64,000 bases of DNA from contig CAWJGZ010000004.1 in NCBI GenBank assembly GCA_963842505.1, positions 744,001-808,000 of the forward strand. The letters run 5' to 3'. The DNA is from PALSA-129 sp963842505. GTDB lineage: Bacteria; Acidobacteriota; Terriglobia; Bryobacterales; Bryobacteraceae. Positions 8,185 through 17,294 of the stretch are shown here, one piece after another. How positions within the stretch are numbered: position 1 is the stretch's first letter; each line of letters opens with the position of its first letter. The notes beneath the pieces are model-generated. The model had not been told where the DNA came from. It saw only the letters and a list, made by a program, of their open reading frames with translations, and made no database searches. Made by a program: the position numbers and the translations under genes.

Positions 8185-11160
8185 ATGAAAATCTTGGTTA
8201 GAATGTGCCGCTTTCCTCTCTGGATTGTGGCAGTGTTGTCCTGGCTTGCAACAGCGCAGGTCGATCGGTCTTCCCTGGGAGGCACCGTGACCGATCCCAG
8301 CGGCGGCCGAATTCCGGGAGCGACGGTGACAGCCATCCAACCCGCGACTGGCCTGGAACGTAAAGCCGTAACGTCTTCCCATGGAACCTACGTGCTCGAT
8401 AGCTTGCCGATCGGGCGGTACACCGTGACTTTCAGCAAGCCTGGATTCTCCCAGGTCCGGTTCGAGCAGGTGGAGCAAGGGGTGGGCGAAGCGCGCGTGC
8501 TCAACGCGCAGTTGCGTGTCGCCGCGATTGCGGAAACGACAACCATCTCCGCGCCGCTGGTACATCTGGAGACAACCAGCGCCGTGGTTGGCGCGCCGGT
8601 CGAGCAGGCGGAACTGAAGGAACTCCCTCTGAACGGGCGAAACTGGACCTGCCTGACGGCGCTTGCGCCGGGCGCCATCGACAACGGCGCGTGCGATCAG
8701 CGCACCATTCGCTTCGCCGGCCACGGCATGGGCGACACTGATTTTCTGTTCGACGGCCTGGACGCTTCGGGTGTCTACAACCAGCAGCAGAAAGAATATG
8801 TGCGGCTGCAAATCCCGCTCGATTCGATCGCCGAGTTCCAGGTGCAGTCTCAGAATTTTGGCGCCGACGTGGGGATGTCCGCTGGCGGCCAACTTTCGGC
8901 TGCATCGCTTTCGGGCACCAATAGTCTGCATGGCGGCGTGTTCGACTATTTCCGCAACGATGTTTTTGACTCCCGGTCGCCGTTTGACGGGTCGTCGCCG
9001 GCTCCATTCCTGCTGAACCAGTTCGGCGCCAATCTGGGCGGCGCGATCGTGTCCAATAAAACGTTCTTCTACGCCAACTACGAGGGATTGCGGCAGCACC
9101 TGGGGCAGGTCCAAATCGGCCTGGTGCCGAGCCCTTCGTATACCGCCCAAGTCGAAGCTCAATCGCCCGCGCTGACGCCGATCCTTTCGGCTTATCCCCA
9201 AGGCACCTCGCCCACATCGAATTCCCAGGTATGGAACTACGTTGCCGGAGCCAACCAGGTCGACAACGAAAATTCCGGAATGATCCGCATCGATCAGCGT
9301 TTCACCGACCGCACCACGGCGTTTGTCCGCTACAGCGCGGATGAAGCGGTATACAGCATCCCGACCGGTGCGCTGAATGCACTGTCGAACACCGATGCGA
9401 AATTGAAGAACGGCATCGTGGAACTGCTGCACGTGTTTTCGCCTACGCTCGTCGACGAAGCGAAGTTTGGCGTTAATCAAACCATTTCCCACACGGCGAA
9501 TATTTCCGGGGTCCCCTTCAGCGTGAGCGTTTCGAATTTGAGCTCCTTGACCGGGGCCTCAACCACGGATGTGGCTGGAACGACGTTCTCCTACGTCGAC
9601 GACCTGTCCTGGATTAAGGGGCGGCACGCTCTCAAATTCGGCGTCGAGATCCGCCGCATCAACATGAACTCGGGCAACTCGGCGAGCGGAACACTGACTT
9701 ATCTGTCGCTGAGCAACCTCCTCGGCAACCTCATGGACAGCGCCAGCTACACATCGATGTTGCCGCTCAAGCGTCTGCGAAAAACGCAGGACTTCGCATA
9801 CGCCACGGACCAATATAAGATCACGCCGAACCTGACGGTCAACATGGGCCTCCGCTATTCCTTCTTAAACATGTTTCACGAAACCAACAACCTGGCGGTG
9901 CCGTTCGATTTCGCCACCTGCGGAGGTTACTGCCCCACCGGCAGTCCTTTTACTTACCCGCGGCGCCTCGATTTCGATCCGCGCGTCAGCATCGCGTGGG
10001 CTCACCAGAAGACCGTGCTGCGCGTCGGCGCCGGCATTTATCACACTGACGGGGAGGAGGACGACGAGAACTGGCCGATCTCCAACAGCATCCTGGCATA
10101 CAGCCTGTCCTCAGTCACCTCGACCGGGCTGCGTTATCCGATCGATCCGTTTCTTCAGAGCACGACTGGCACCATTTCGCCGCGCGATTTGGACCGGCAC
10201 CGCAAGGACATGTATGTCGCCGCCTGGACCGCATCGGTGCAGCAAAGCCTTCCAGGAAATATCGTCGGCACGGCTTCCTATTTGGGCAACAAAGGCACCA
10301 ACGTCCTGACAACTTCGTACGTCAACACGGTCAACCCGTTGACCGGCGTGCAGCCATACCCTCAGTTCGGAGTAGTCTCCTGGCGCGGCGACGACAGCAA
10401 CAGCAACTTTCACGCGTTTCAGATGAACGTGCGGCGGGCCTTTCAGAGAGGGTGGTTGCTGGCGGCAAATTATATGTGGTCGCATTCGATCAATGACGAC
10501 GGCATCGGCGGCGCCGAATCGGACAAGCCGCAAAACGTCTTTTGCCGCTCCTGCCAGAGGGCCAGCAGCGACGATGACGTGCGCCAGACGTTCAACCTCT
10601 CCGCGGTTTATGAACTTCCGTTCGGGGCCGGCAAGCGGCTCGCGGCGCAGCCGGGCATCGGGCGGGCCATCTTCGGCGGCTGGCATTTGAGCGGAATCGC
10701 GACGGCCCGTACGGGGCTGCCGGTGAACGTGGTCATCACCCGCTCGAACTCCGTGCTTCCCGATCGGTACAGCGTGTCGAGCGTCGAACGGCCGGATCTG
10801 GTTTCGGGCGTTTCGTTGATCCCGGCGGCGGGACAAACCCCGAACAACTGGATCAATGCGGCGGCCTTCACCACTCCCGCTTCAGGAACCTATGGCGACG
10901 CGGGCCGCAATCTGGCGCGCGCACCGGGCTTATGGCAGACGGATCTGGCGATGGCCAAGAAGGTTGCGGTGAGCGAAAGGCTCGCCATGGAATTCCGTGC
11001 GGACGCGTTCAATGTGTTCAATCGGGCCCAGTTTGGCAGCCCGTCGGCGAATCTCTCGTCGCCGCTCAGCTTTGGCGTGATTACCACGCTGGTGAATTCG
11101 AGTGCGACGGGCAGCGGAACGCCCCGGCAGTTCCAACTCGCGTTGCGGCTCTCGTTCTGA
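8185..11160 (+). CDS. Oar-like TonB-dependent outer-membrane receptor
   Basis: This 991-residue outer-membrane protein probably imports or binds an unknown carbohydrate or peptide ligand. A signal peptide (residues 1-24) is followed by a carboxypeptidase-regulatory-like beta domain (GGTVTDPSGGRIPGATVTA to FSKPGFSQ, about 30-90), then a plug-like region containing LPLNGRNWTCLTALAPG and a large C-terminal barrel ending in the outer-membrane signature ALRLSF. This arrangement is the one expanded by the dozen in Solibacter-type Acidobacteria. The ATG is preceded by GAGG with eight bases spacing. No TonB or ligand-processing gene is adjacent, so the substrate cannot be inferred. A strong terminator follows at 11200. 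Confidence 0.9.
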   Translation: MKILVRMCRFPLWIVAVLSWLATAQVDRSSLGGTVTDPSGGRIPGATVTAIQPATGLERKAVTSSHGTYVLDSLPIGRYTVTFSKPGFSQVRFEQVEQGVGEARVLNAQLRVAAIAETTTISAPLVHLETTSAVVGAPVEQAELKELPLNGRNWTCLTALAPGAIDNGACDQRTIRFAGHGMGDTDFLFDGLDASGVYNQQQKEYVRLQIPLDSIAEFQVQSQNFGADVGMSAGGQLSAASLSGTNSLHGGVFDYFRNDVFDSRSPFDGSSPAPFLLNQFGANLGGAIVSNKTFFYANYEGLRQHLGQVQIGLVPSPSYTAQVEAQSPALTPILSAYPQGTSPTSNSQVWNYVAGANQVDNENSGMIRIDQRFTDRTTAFVRYSADEAVYSIPTGALNALSNTDAKLKNGIVELLHVFSPTLVDEAKFGVNQTISHTANISGVPFSVSVSNLSSLTGASTTDVAGTTFSYVDDLSWIKGRHALKFGVEIRRINMNSGNSASGTLTYLSLSNLLGNLMDSASYTSMLPLKRLRKTQDFAYATDQYKITPNLTVNMGLRYSFLNMFHETNNLAVPFDFATCGGYCPTGSPFTYPRRLDFDPRVSIAWAHQKTVLRVGAGIYHTDGEEDDENWPISNSILAYSLSSVTSTGLRYPIDPFLQSTTGTISPRDLDRHRKDMYVAAWTASVQQSLPGNIVGTASYLGNKGTNVLTTSYVNTVNPLTGVQPYPQFGVVSWRGDDSNSNFHAFQMNVRRAFQRGWLLAANYMWSHSINDDGIGGAESDKPQNVFCRSCQRASSDDDVRQTFNLSAVYELPFGAGKRLAAQPGIGRAIFGGWHLSGIATARTGLPVNVVITRSNSVLPDRYSVSSVERPDLVSGVSLIPAAGQTPNNWINAAAFTTPASGTYGDAGRNLARAPGLWQTDLAMAKKVAVSERLAMEFRADAFNVFNRAQFGSPSANLSSPLSFGVITTLVNSSATGSGTPRQFQLALRLSF

Positions 11161-11199
11161 TACGGGGCGATCTGTCAGCCTGACGGTTGTTGATGGTTT

Positions 11200-11240
11200 G
11201 GGCCGGCTCTTGGACCTAAAGTCCAGGAACCGGCCCTTTT
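11200..11240 (+). terminator. Rho-independent terminator after the Oar-like receptor
   Basis: A long stem begins with GGGCCGG (11200-11206) and ends with CCGGCCC (11230-11236). The inner arms pair TTGGAC with GTCCAG around the short loop CTAAA, and TTTT-G-TTTT follows. It sits 40 bases after the receptor stop and about 45 bases before the convergent dmsC stop, so it separates the two transcription units and may act in both directions. Confidence 0.85.
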
Positions 11241-11286
11241 GTTTTGGAAGGAGAGTGCGTGGGAGCGCTATGACGGTGTTTTGAAG

Positions 11287-12135
11287 TTAGAAAGGCTCGT
11301 ACCACGTGCCCAGCCAGTACATCATCGCGCGCCCGATCGCCGTTCCCAACATCACCGCCGCCAGCATCGCACCCGCGAAAGGCGTAATTTCCGCTCCCTC
11401 TTCCGGCCAGAGCCGGACAGCGACCGCGGCCGGAAGCACGCTCACCAAGGCCAGGTAGCATCCCAGCCATAAGGAGTTCCTGGACGTCAACATTTGCAAC
11501 AAGCCCGCGAGCCGCGCGGCGGTAAACGCGTCGTACCCCCGCCGCGACAGATTCGCCACCATCCATAACGCGGCAATCAGCAGCAGCAGGCTCCCCGCCA
11601 AGGTTGCGCCCAAAAACAGACGCAACAACCCGGTGTTTCCCCGCCACGAAATCAGCGCCGCGGGGGCCAGCCCGCCCAGCAAAACCGCCGTACCCAGAAA
11701 CGACGCCGGAACCCATCCGGAATTCCACGCCGGTTGTGTGGGAACCGTGTAGAGCGCCGCTCCCGCCATCACCGCCGCGATGCCCGCCACGCTGCTGGCC
11801 GCGCCCAACACTAATCGGCCCTCCGTTCTCCCCATCCACCAGAACCCGCTGTACGCCAGCGCCAGCAGCGCGAACACCGCCGTCAGAATCACCTCCAGGC
11901 TAAGCCGCGATTGCCCCAGGTTCACCACGGATCTCCACGCCATCAGCGGATGTCCCAGGTGGGCTATGGAGAGCAGGATCCCCAGCGCGGCCGCCGGAAA
12001 AATCGCCAGCGCCAGCGGACGCATCAGGACCGCATCCGCCGGGCGGGCCTTGCTCTCGAACACCGTTGCCGCCAGCGTCAGCCCGCAGGCAAGCTGCGTC
12101 GCCAAAGTGAACAGGATGAGCGGCCATTCCTTCAT
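11287..12135 (-). CDS. dmsC: DmsC-like membrane anchor subunit of a molybdoenzyme
   Basis: This 282-residue integral membrane protein has about eight hydrophobic helices and belongs to the DmsC/NrfD group, which anchors periplasm-facing molybdoenzymes and oxidises quinol. The N-terminus (EWPLILFTLATQLACGLTLAA) and the conserved LSIAHLGHPLMAW near residue 60 are typical of DmsC. Its ATG (12135-12133) overlaps the stop of the Fe-S subunit gene in an ATGA arrangement, so it is translationally coupled to that gene. It is the last gene of the dmsABC-type operon and ends shortly before a bidirectional terminator. Confidence 0.85.
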   Translation of the reverse strand: MKEWPLILFTLATQLACGLTLAATVFESKARPADAVLMRPLALAIFPAAALGILLSIAHLGHPLMAWRSVVNLGQSRLSLEVILTAVFALLALAYSGFWWMGRTEGRLVLGAASSVAGIAAVMAGAALYTVPTQPAWNSGWVPASFLGTAVLLGGLAPAALISWRGNTGLLRLFLGATLAGSLLLLIAALWMVANLSRRGYDAFTAARLAGLLQMLTSRNSLWLGCYLALVSVLPAAVAVRLWPEEGAEITPFAGAMLAAVMLGTAIGRAMMYWLGTWYEPF

Positions 12136-12683
12136 GCCTGGGCCTCTTTCCGTACGCGATAACGGATGGAGGGCCTGGTCAGCTCCGGCGAGGGCAAGTC
12201 CCGCAGCGCGATGGTAGCGCCGCGCCGCGCCGCGATCTCCCTCAGCGGTCCCACCTCGATGGCGCGCATGGGACACGCCGCCACGCACACCGGCGTGGCT
12301 TCGCCCAGGCACAGATTGCATTTCCGCACGCGGCCTTCGCGCGCGTCGTATTGCGGCGCTCCATACGGACACAGCCACGTGCAATAGCGGCACCCGATGC
12401 ACTTTCCGGGATCGTGTACCACGATGCCATCCGTGGCCCGCTTGCTATACGCTCCCGCCGGACAGCCATTCACGCAGGCCGGATCCTCGCAGTGATTGCA
12501 CGACATGGACAGGTTGTAGGCGAACACCGCCGGGAATTCCCCGCCCTCGAAGCTGCGCACCTTACGAATTCTGCGACCCACGGCCGCATCGTTGAAATCC
12601 TTGCAGGCGATCTCGCAGGTCTTGCAATTGATGCACTTGGTGGCGTCGATGAAGAACCCGATTTGCGTGCGCGCGGCGGCCAT
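12132..12683 (-). CDS. dmsB: DmsB-like four-cluster ferredoxin subunit
   Basis: This electron-transfer subunit of a DMSO-reductase-type complex carries four cysteine groups for [4Fe-4S] clusters: CINCKTCEIACK, CNHCEDPACVNGCP, CIGCRYCTWLCP and CNLCLGEATPVCVAACP. It conducts electrons from the quinol-oxidising anchor to the catalytic subunit. The 183-residue length is slightly shorter than E. coli DmsB (about 205), with the C-terminal tail reduced. It follows the catalytic-subunit gene by six bases and overlaps dmsC. No signal peptide is present: the subunit is presumably co-exported with the Tat-tagged catalytic subunit, as known for the family. Confidence 0.93.
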   Translation of the reverse strand: MAAARTQIGFFIDATKCINCKTCEIACKDFNDAAVGRRIRKVRSFEGGEFPAVFAYNLSMSCNHCEDPACVNGCPAGAYSKRATDGIVVHDPGKCIGCRYCTWLCPYGAPQYDAREGRVRKCNLCLGEATPVCVAACPMRAIEVGPLREIAARRGATIALRDLPSPELTRPSIRYRVRKEAQA

Positions 12684-12689
12684 GATTTC

Positions 12690-15038
12690 CTAAACTTTCC
12701 TCACTTCCACCAGAATCGTATGCTGCGCATTGCCGTGCGCCAGCGGCGTGGCCCGCTGGCTGGTCAATACATTGACGCATCCCCGCCGGCAGACGCCATC
12801 CTTACCGGGCGTGTACCAAGCTCCTTGCGGAATGGCCACCACGCCCGGGCGAATGCGCCGGGTTACGCGCGCCCGGATCAGCAGCGCGCCCCGATCGTTG
12901 AACACGTTCACCCGGTCGCCGTTCGCAATGCCGCGCGCCGCCGCGTCCGGCGGGCTGATCCACATCTGCTGCGGATCGGCCTCTTCCATCCACGGATCTT
13001 CGTCCCACGTGGAGTGCGTCCGCCGCTTGTAGTGCGGCCCGATGCACTGCAGCGGATACCGCAGCGCCAACTCGTCCTGCGGTCCTTCCCACGCCGGAAT
13101 GTAGTGCGGCACGCCGGGAACGCCGGCCCGGTTCATCTCGTAGAGTGTTTGGGAAAAGATCTCCACCTTTCCCGACGGCGTCGGAAACGGATGCCCCGCG
13201 GGATCGTTGATTTCTTTTTCAAACGCCACGTACTCTTCGGGATCCTTGCGGTAAAAGCCCCGCTCGCGCAGTTCCTCATAGGAAGGAAACTCGGGGTCGC
13301 GCTGCCGCGCCTCGCCGACAATCTGCTCGAGCCACTGCTCCTCGGTTTTGCCCTCGGTAAACGCTTCCCCGATCCCCAACCGCTCCGCCACGCGGCTCAA
13401 CCACCAGTAATCGTGTTTGCACTCGAACGGCGGCTCCGCCACTTTGTTGCCAAAAATGATGTACCGCTCGCCCGACCACGGCACGCCGATGTCCGCCCGC
13501 TCCAGCGAATTGTCGGCCGGCAGCAGGATGTCGGCGAACCGCGCGCTGGGCGTCAGAAAGTGGTCTGACACCACGATGAACTCCACCAGCCCTTCATCCC
13601 GCAGAATCCGCACCGTGCGGTTGACGTCCGCGTGCTGATTCACCAAAGTGTTGCTGGCGAGGTTGAAAATGAACTTGATGTTGCTCGGCAGCGGCCCATT
13701 CTCTACGCCATCCTCGGCGGTCATTTCGGTGCCGCGGACAATGGCGTCGGTCCACAGAAACACGGGAATCCTGGTCTTGACGGGGTTGGTTCCGGTGGGC
13801 AGGCCGCCGATAGGGATCTCCAGCCCCGTGCCCCCTTCGCCGCCGCCCCAACCGCCGCCAAGCACGCCCAGGTTGCCGGTCATGCACGCCAGCGCGATCC
13901 CTGCCCGCACCGATTCTTCGCCGTGCGCGTGGCGCTGCGGCCCCAGCCCCTGCAATAACTGCGCCGGATGAAGTGTGCCGTAGGCGCGCGCCAGGTTGCG
14001 AATCGCGTGCGCTTCAATTCCCGTGATCTCCGCGGCCCACTCCGGAGTTTTCTCGATGCCGTCGGAACGCCCCAGCACGTAGCTCTCGAACGAGTGCCCG
14101 GCCGGCACACCCGCGGGCATGTGCTGTTCGTAGAAGCCAATGCAATACTTGTCCAGAAACTCCCGGTTGTACAGCTTCTCCGTGATCAGCACGTGGGCCA
14201 TGGCCACGAACAGCGCCGCATCGGTAGTGGGTTTGAGTGGCAGCCACTCGTCGGCAAACGTGGCCGCCGTCTCGGTAAGCCGCGGGTCGATCGCCACCAC
14301 TCGGGCGCCCGCTTCCCTGGCGCGTGCCAGGTAATAGTTCGAATTGGTCTCGAAGATGGTTTCCGCCGGATTAAACCCGTTGAGGATGATGAGTTTCGAA
14401 TGCGCCAGCGTCTGGTACGAGTTGGTGTCGCGATACCCCGTCACAAAGGGCGCCACATAACTCAGGCACGCGGAGCTGTAGCTGTTGTACCGCGCCAGAT
14501 ACCCGCCCATCAGGTTCATCAGCCGCTCCGCCGCGGCGTGCCCGCTGATGGCGCCGCAATCGCCGGTTCCGTACTGGATGTATACCGAAGCCGGGCCGTG
14601 GCGCTCCACCACGCGTTTCAGATTCGCCGCGATGGACTCCGCCGCCTCGTCCCATGAAATGCGCTGGAATTTGCCTTCGCCGCGCTGCCCCACGCGCTTC
14701 ATGGGGTACCGCAGGCGAGTTGGATTGCGCAGACGGCTGCGCAGCGCGCGGCCTTTCAGACAAGCCCGCAACTGGGGCCGGCCGTCGGTGTCGGGTGAAT
14801 CGTCGGTGCTGATCCGGGTGATGACGCCATCCTGAATGTGAGCCTTCAGGTGGCAGCGTCCTCCACAGTTGTGGTTGCAGGCCACCGCGACAATCCTGGT
14901 GCCGCTGCCTGCGGCCGTTCCTGCCGGCGGCCAATGGCCCAGTATCTCGCCCGCCGCCATCCCCGCGCCCGCCGCACCCGAAAGTTTCAAAAAGAGCCGG
15001 CGGTCCACCAGGGCGCGATGCTGCTTATTCGTGTTCAT
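12690..15038 (-). CDS. dmsA: DmsA-like molybdopterin oxidoreductase, catalytic subunit (Tat-exported)
   Basis: This 782-residue bis-MGD molybdoenzyme belongs to the complex iron-sulfur molybdoenzyme family. A twin-arginine signal (DRRLFLKLSG, residues 12-21) predicts export. The N-terminal Fe-S motif uses Cys54, Cys58, Cys62 and Cys93, and the SYSSAC stretch near residue 187 holds the expected serine Mo ligand, as in DmsA. Distal cofactor-binding parts (VVAIDPRLTETA; HSTWDEDPWMEEADPQQMWI) are also present. The real substrate is unknown, since the family reduces DMSO, TMAO, polysulfide and other compounds. It starts an operon with the ferredoxin and anchor subunits. The Tat chaperone gene dmsD is not adjacent. 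The gene is divergent from pcm across a 57-base intergenic gap. Confidence 0.9.
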   Translation of the reverse strand: MNTNKQHRALVDRRLFLKLSGAAGAGMAAGEILGHWPPAGTAAGSGTRIVAVACNHNCGGRCHLKAHIQDGVITRISTDDSPDTDGRPQLRACLKGRALRSRLRNPTRLRYPMKRVGQRGEGKFQRISWDEAAESIAANLKRVVERHGPASVYIQYGTGDCGAISGHAAAERLMNLMGGYLARYNSYSSACLSYVAPFVTGYRDTNSYQTLAHSKLIILNGFNPAETIFETNSNYYLARAREAGARVVAIDPRLTETAATFADEWLPLKPTTDAALFVAMAHVLITEKLYNREFLDKYCIGFYEQHMPAGVPAGHSFESYVLGRSDGIEKTPEWAAEITGIEAHAIRNLARAYGTLHPAQLLQGLGPQRHAHGEESVRAGIALACMTGNLGVLGGGWGGGEGGTGLEIPIGGLPTGTNPVKTRIPVFLWTDAIVRGTEMTAEDGVENGPLPSNIKFIFNLASNTLVNQHADVNRTVRILRDEGLVEFIVVSDHFLTPSARFADILLPADNSLERADIGVPWSGERYIIFGNKVAEPPFECKHDYWWLSRVAERLGIGEAFTEGKTEEQWLEQIVGEARQRDPEFPSYEELRERGFYRKDPEEYVAFEKEINDPAGHPFPTPSGKVEIFSQTLYEMNRAGVPGVPHYIPAWEGPQDELALRYPLQCIGPHYKRRTHSTWDEDPWMEEADPQQMWISPPDAAARGIANGDRVNVFNDRGALLIRARVTRRIRPGVVAIPQGAWYTPGKDGVCRRGCVNVLTSQRATPLAHGNAQHTILVEVRKV

Positions 15039-15083
15039 CCGCGGCCCACACCACGTTTATCAGATTTCAGACTCCCGTTCACC

Positions 15084-15095
15084 TATAATTAGAGC
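15084..15095 (+). promoter_or_regulatory. -10 element placed for a leaderless pcm transcript
   Basis: A consensus -10 hexamer TATAAT lies at 15084-15089, six bases before the pcm ATG at 15096. With the usual distance from -10 to the start site, transcription would begin at or next to the A of the start codon, giving a leaderless mRNA. No good -35 box and no Shine-Dalgarno sequence are visible. Confidence 0.5.
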
Positions 15096-15758
15096 ATGCC
15101 GGTTGCAGACAACCTGGCCGCGCTGCCACGCGAACGCATGGTGGCGGACCAGATTGAGAGTTCTGGAATCCGCAACCCGGACGTATTGCGGGTGATGCGC
15201 GCCACTCCGCGCCACCTGTTCGTCCCCGCCAATGTGAAATCCAAAGCGTACGAGGATCGCCCCCTTCCCATCGGTTACGGAGCTACCATTTCCCAGCCGT
15301 ATATAGTGGCCCTCATGACCGAACTTGTCGCGCCGGCCAAGCACCACCGGATCCTGGAGATTGGCGCCGGCTCGGGGTATCAGGCGGCGATACTCGGCCA
15401 ACTGGCGGCCGAGGTCTACTCGGTTGAGATTTCGCCGGAGCTGGCTCGATCCGCGGCTAACACGCTTCGCGAACTGGGATACACCAACATCACCGTGCGG
15501 CAGGGTGACGGCTACCAGGGCTGGCCGGAACGGGCGCCTTTCGACGGCATTGTGGTGACGGCAGCGCCGCTGGAAATTCCCTTGGCGCTGATCGCTCAAT
15601 TGTCCGAAGGGGGCCGCTTGGTGGTTCCCGTCGGGTCGATGTGGGATCAGGATCTGGTCGTAATCGAGAAGCAGCCTGGCGGAGCCATCGAGCAGCGATC
15701 GGTATGCGCGGTGAGCTTCGTGCCAATGCAGCCGGCGCGGCCGGCTCATGATTCTTGA
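15096..15758 (+). CDS. pcm: Protein-L-isoaspartate O-methyltransferase
   Basis: This repair enzyme methylates L-isoaspartyl residues of damaged proteins with S-adenosylmethionine. The 220-residue protein has the standard PCMT layout: MVADQIESSGIRNPDVLRVMRATPRHLFVP at the N-terminus (pre-motif region), IGYGATISQPYIVALM, then SAM motif I (EIGAGSGYQAA, about residues 88-98), VYSVEISPELA and DGIVVTAAP. Length and order match the family. It diverges from the dmsA operon. The start has no Shine-Dalgarno sequence but sits just behind a TATAAT box, so a leaderless start is likely. It is cytoplasmic. Confidence 0.95.
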   Translation: MPVADNLAALPRERMVADQIESSGIRNPDVLRVMRATPRHLFVPANVKSKAYEDRPLPIGYGATISQPYIVALMTELVAPAKHHRILEIGAGSGYQAAILGQLAAEVYSVEISPELARSAANTLRELGYTNITVRQGDGYQGWPERAPFDGIVVTAAPLEIPLALIAQLSEGGRLVVPVGSMWDQDLVVIEKQPGGAIEQRSVCAVSFVPMQPARPAHDS

Positions 15759-15812
15759 GTTGTAGCTTGTGCTGTGCGCCAACCTGCAAACCGCCAGCCT
15801 ACAATGGTCATC

Positions 15813-17177
15813 ATGATCGCTTCCATAAACCCCGCCACCGGCCAAAGGGTGCGCACCTTCGATCCTCTGACCGATGCGGAGCTTGAAGAGAAACTGGCGC
15901 GTGCCGATGCCGCCTTCCAGCTCTTCCGGCGCACTGGCGCCGGCAGCCGCGCCCCGTACCTCCGTACCGCCGCGGACATCCTGGAACAGGAGCAGGACCG
16001 GCTCGGCCGCGTCATGACGGCCGAAATGGGTAAGCCGATCGCGGCGGCGCGCGCCGAAGCCGCCAAGTGCGCGCTGGCCTGCCGCTATTATGCCGAACAC
16101 GGCCAGCAGTTGCTTGCCGGCGACACAATCACCGGTGGAGACGCGGTCAGTTCTTTGCGTTATCAGCCCATCGGCCCGCTGCTTGCCGTGATGCCCTGGA
16201 ACTTTCCCTTCTGGCAGGTCTTCCGCTTCGCCGCTCCGGCGCTGATGGCGGGCAACGTCGGCCTCTTGAAACACGCTTCCAACGTGCCCCAGTGCGCCAT
16301 CGAGATCGAGCGGATTATCCGCCGCGCCGGCTTCCCCGAGGACGTGTTTCAAACTTTGTTGATCGGCTCCGCGCAGGTGGCGCGCATCATTGAAGATCCG
16401 CGCGTCAAAGCCGTCTCACTCACCGGCAGCGAGCCGGCCGGCTCCCAGGTGGCCGCGTTGGCGGGCCGCCAGATCAAGAAAACCGTGCTCGAATTGGGCG
16501 GCAGCGACCCCTTCATCGTGATGCCCTCGGCCGATCTCGACCGCGCTGTCCGAACCGCCGTCGATGCCCGCATCATCAACAATGGACAATCCTGCATCGC
16601 CGCCAAGCGGTTCATCGTCGACGCCCGCATCTACGCCGAGTTCGAGCGCCGTTTCGTCCAAGGCATGCAGGCCGTGCGCGTGGGCGACCCCATGGACGAA
16701 GCCACCCAATTGGGTCCTCTCGCCACGCCCGCTATCCTCGAAAGCCTCGACCAGCAGGTGCGGCGCTCGGTCGAAATGGGCGCGCGCGTCCTGACCGGCG
16801 GCCGGCGCCTTGATGGCCCAGGCAACTACTATGCTCCCACCGTGCTTGCCGATGTCCCGCGCCATTCCCCCGCCTACACGGAAGAACTTTTCGGACCCGT
16901 GGCCGTCCTGTTTCGCGCCAGGGATATCGACGATGCCATCCGCATCGCCAACGATACCGAATTCGGTCTGGGCGCCAGCGTCTGGACCGCCGACGCCGCC
17001 GAGCAGGCCCGCTTCATCGACCAGATCGAAACCGGCATGGTTTTCGTCAACAGCATGGTGGCCTCCGATCCGGCTCTGCCTTTCGGCGGCGTGAAGCGAT
17101 CGGGGTACGGTCGCGAACTGAGTTCTTTCGGTCTGCGTGAGTTTGTCAACATTAAGACCGTGCGCGTGACGCAGTGA
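15813..17177 (+). CDS. NAD(P)-dependent aldehyde dehydrogenase, succinate-semialdehyde type (Sad/YneI-like)
   Basis: A 454-residue aldehyde dehydrogenase of the short Sad/YneI branch: it starts directly with ASINPATGQRVRTFDPLTDAE and lacks the longer GabD N-terminus. Catalytic residues are visible: Glu227 in LELGGSDPF and Cys261 in GQSCIA. Cofactor-loop motifs are GPLLAVMPWNFPFWQ and SLTGSEPAGSQVA. It most likely oxidises succinate semialdehyde or a similar short aldehyde. I chose the ATG at 15813 on protein alignment grounds and because a TACAAT box (15800-15805) ends seven bases before it; in-frame ATGs at 15804 and 15774 are alternatives. The gene follows pcm by about 55 bases. No GABA-transaminase gene is near, so its pathway is uncertain. 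Confidence 0.9.
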   Translation: MIASINPATGQRVRTFDPLTDAELEEKLARADAAFQLFRRTGAGSRAPYLRTAADILEQEQDRLGRVMTAEMGKPIAAARAEAAKCALACRYYAEHGQQLLAGDTITGGDAVSSLRYQPIGPLLAVMPWNFPFWQVFRFAAPALMAGNVGLLKHASNVPQCAIEIERIIRRAGFPEDVFQTLLIGSAQVARIIEDPRVKAVSLTGSEPAGSQVAALAGRQIKKTVLELGGSDPFIVMPSADLDRAVRTAVDARIINNGQSCIAAKRFIVDARIYAEFERRFVQGMQAVRVGDPMDEATQLGPLATPAILESLDQQVRRSVEMGARVLTGGRRLDGPGNYYAPTVLADVPRHSPAYTEELFGPVAVLFRARDIDDAIRIANDTEFGLGASVWTADAAEQARFIDQIETGMVFVNSMVASDPALPFGGVKRSGYGRELSSFGLREFVNIKTVRVTQ

Positions 17178-17225
17178 TTACTCTTAGTCCCGACAGGGGG
17201 CAGCCTTTCACACCAACTGGTAGCG

Positions 17226-17244
17226 CCGGCGGTCTTGCCGCCGG
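17226..17244. repeat. Short GC-rich palindrome (REP-like)
   Basis: CCGGCGG and CCGCCGG arms flank the five-base loop TCTTG in the 117-base gap between the dehydrogenase and the glycoside hydrolase. No T-run follows, so it is not a standard terminator. It resembles short dispersed palindromes, but no second copy was recognised in this window. Confidence 0.4.
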
Positions 17245-17294
17245 TGTAACGCCACAACTTCGCGCCTGCGAAAGGGTTTGACTCCATAGACAGT

